Assembly (NCBI GenBank): GCA_026874595.1
Contig: CM049318.1
Span: forward strand, 52,166,750-52,230,749
Length of the DNA: 64,000 bases
From: Sipunculus nudus
Lineage: Eukaryota > Annelida > Sipuncula > Golfingiida > Sipunculidae
Direction of reading: 5' to 3'
Notes under the pieces: generated by a model
Told to the model about the DNA's origin: nothing
The model's database searches: none
What the model saw: only the letters and a program-made list of their open reading frames with translations
Part shown: positions 63,041 to 64,000 of the stretch, piece by piece
How positions within the stretch are numbered: position 1 is the first letter of the stretch
How the letters are laid out: every line of letters begins with the position of its first letter
Position numbers and translations under genes: made by a program

Positions 63041-64000
63041 ATGTTGTACCTGAAGCGTCAATATTATACATTTAACGTAACCAATAATTCAAAGATTCGT
63101 CATATAAATGATACAAATGAATGATGACTTACACCTATACGATGTCTCTTTAGCTCATAATTTTGCATAATTTTGCGTACACATTAGGTACTTGATATTA
63201 TAATGGTCATGTACAGTGTGTGATATGCTGTATGGTATATCGCGAAAATTAAACCCTCGCGAAACACTGCATAAGCGAAGATCTCCAATATTTAACCTCG
63301 CGATTATGACGTCAACCAAGGTATTCATGAATAATTCATATATTGGATTGACGGTGTCATGTTATTCCTATATTGAATTAACAGTATTATACAAGCTTAA
63401 CATTTATAATATTATTATTTTTTGCTTTTTTACTTGCATTCATTGATGGGGCCTCTTATTCTTAAAGGTTTAATTTGCGAGACAATTTTCCTTTCGCGAA
63501 CATCGCAAATATGAGACCCTCTCCAACAAAAAGACGATCACGGTTTTGTAGCTGTCTTAAGTGTCATATATCAAAGGTGAAGTCCATGACTCCCTTTGAG
63601 TCGTTTACGGTGCCTCTGACCGGCCTTTATTTTGGGACTGTGCCTTAGCATTACTGGTCGAGAGTCATTCCACATGAGTGATTCTGTGGTGTAGTCACAC
63701 GTTCATTCACAAGTAAAAAAAACTCAACAAAGCACAAAGGCTCTCGACATGCAAAACGGATCCATGGCTGACTGGACACACGCCACATTGAGCATTTTTC
63801 AAACAGACCTTGTATTGTATACGTACAACCTCGGCATACTGCCCTCTGTCATTAAGTCAACGCGTTAATTTTATCATATTTTTTTTTTTACTACCACCAA
63901 CGGAGATTGATAGGGTTATGTTATCACCCATGTGTGTCTCTTCCCCTGTTCTATCCTTACATGAGCAAGGGCGAGGGTCTTAATTTTCTTATTTTCAAAA

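Larger units (their letters stand above)
60718..64000. other. Region upstream of the first visible gene B exon
   Basis: Presumed intron or 5' flank of gene B. No signal-peptide exon ending in phase 0 was found here. It holds a SINE at 61.68 kb, a second SINE 3' end at 62.2 kb, a minisatellite, and CGCGAAAATTAAACC-like repeat text at about 62640-62700, 63240-63310 and 63465-63520. Confidence 0.5.

Overview
The window is from an animal nuclear genome: AT-rich, densely seeded with microsatellites, tRNA-derived SINEs, DNA-transposon remnants, a Helitron and a LINE fragment, and carrying two multi-exon genes with GT-AG introns. The extracellular-module proteases and the repeat types fit a marine lophotrochozoan, most likely a mollusc. 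That taxonomic placement is inference, because nothing here is a diagnostic marker.

Two secreted trypsin-fold (S1) serine protease genes dominate the window and face each other tail to tail. Gene A (+ strand, 9824-22475) is complete: seven coding exons whose phases all match, giving 494 residues. Its order is signal peptide, acidic tract, Gly/Pro-rich tract, two thrombospondin type-1 (TSP1) modules and an S1 protease domain. Gene B (- strand, 60717 down to 32984) lacks its 5' end: fourteen phase-compatible coding exons give 748 residues, in the order short linker, MAM domain, three TSP1 modules, CUB domain and S1 protease domain. In both, the His/Asp/Ser triad is intact, the Cys191-Cys220 disulfide is missing on both sides, residue 189 is Gly instead of Asp, and the mature N-terminus (ILGG) follows Ser or Asn rather than Arg/Lys. 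They look like diverged paralogues of one protease clade with shuffled N-terminal modules.

Layout: 1-2000, a tRNA-derived SINE and a ~277-bp tandem array. 2801-7016, a 4.2-kb foldback-type element whose arms are arrays of ~173-bp repeats and whose centre holds two exon-like open segments. 7017-9760, low-information upstream sequence. 9824-22475, gene A, with introns carrying a 2-kb inverted-repeat element (12.5-14.5 kb), a tandem array of palindromic nuclear-receptor-type motifs (18.3-18.75 kb) and a ~1.1-kb TIR element (20.2-21.3 kb). 22476-32983, the gap between the two gene ends, with a second SINE copy that has a clear target-site duplication. 32984-60717, gene B, whose introns hold an hAT-like element, small TIR elements, Helitron copies, a 36-bp near-perfect palindrome, a LINE fragment and several duplicated repeats. 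60718-64000, the presumed 5' intron of gene B, with a SINE and a 21-bp minisatellite.

All gene models come from reading splice signals and phases by eye. No transcript evidence or database search was available.
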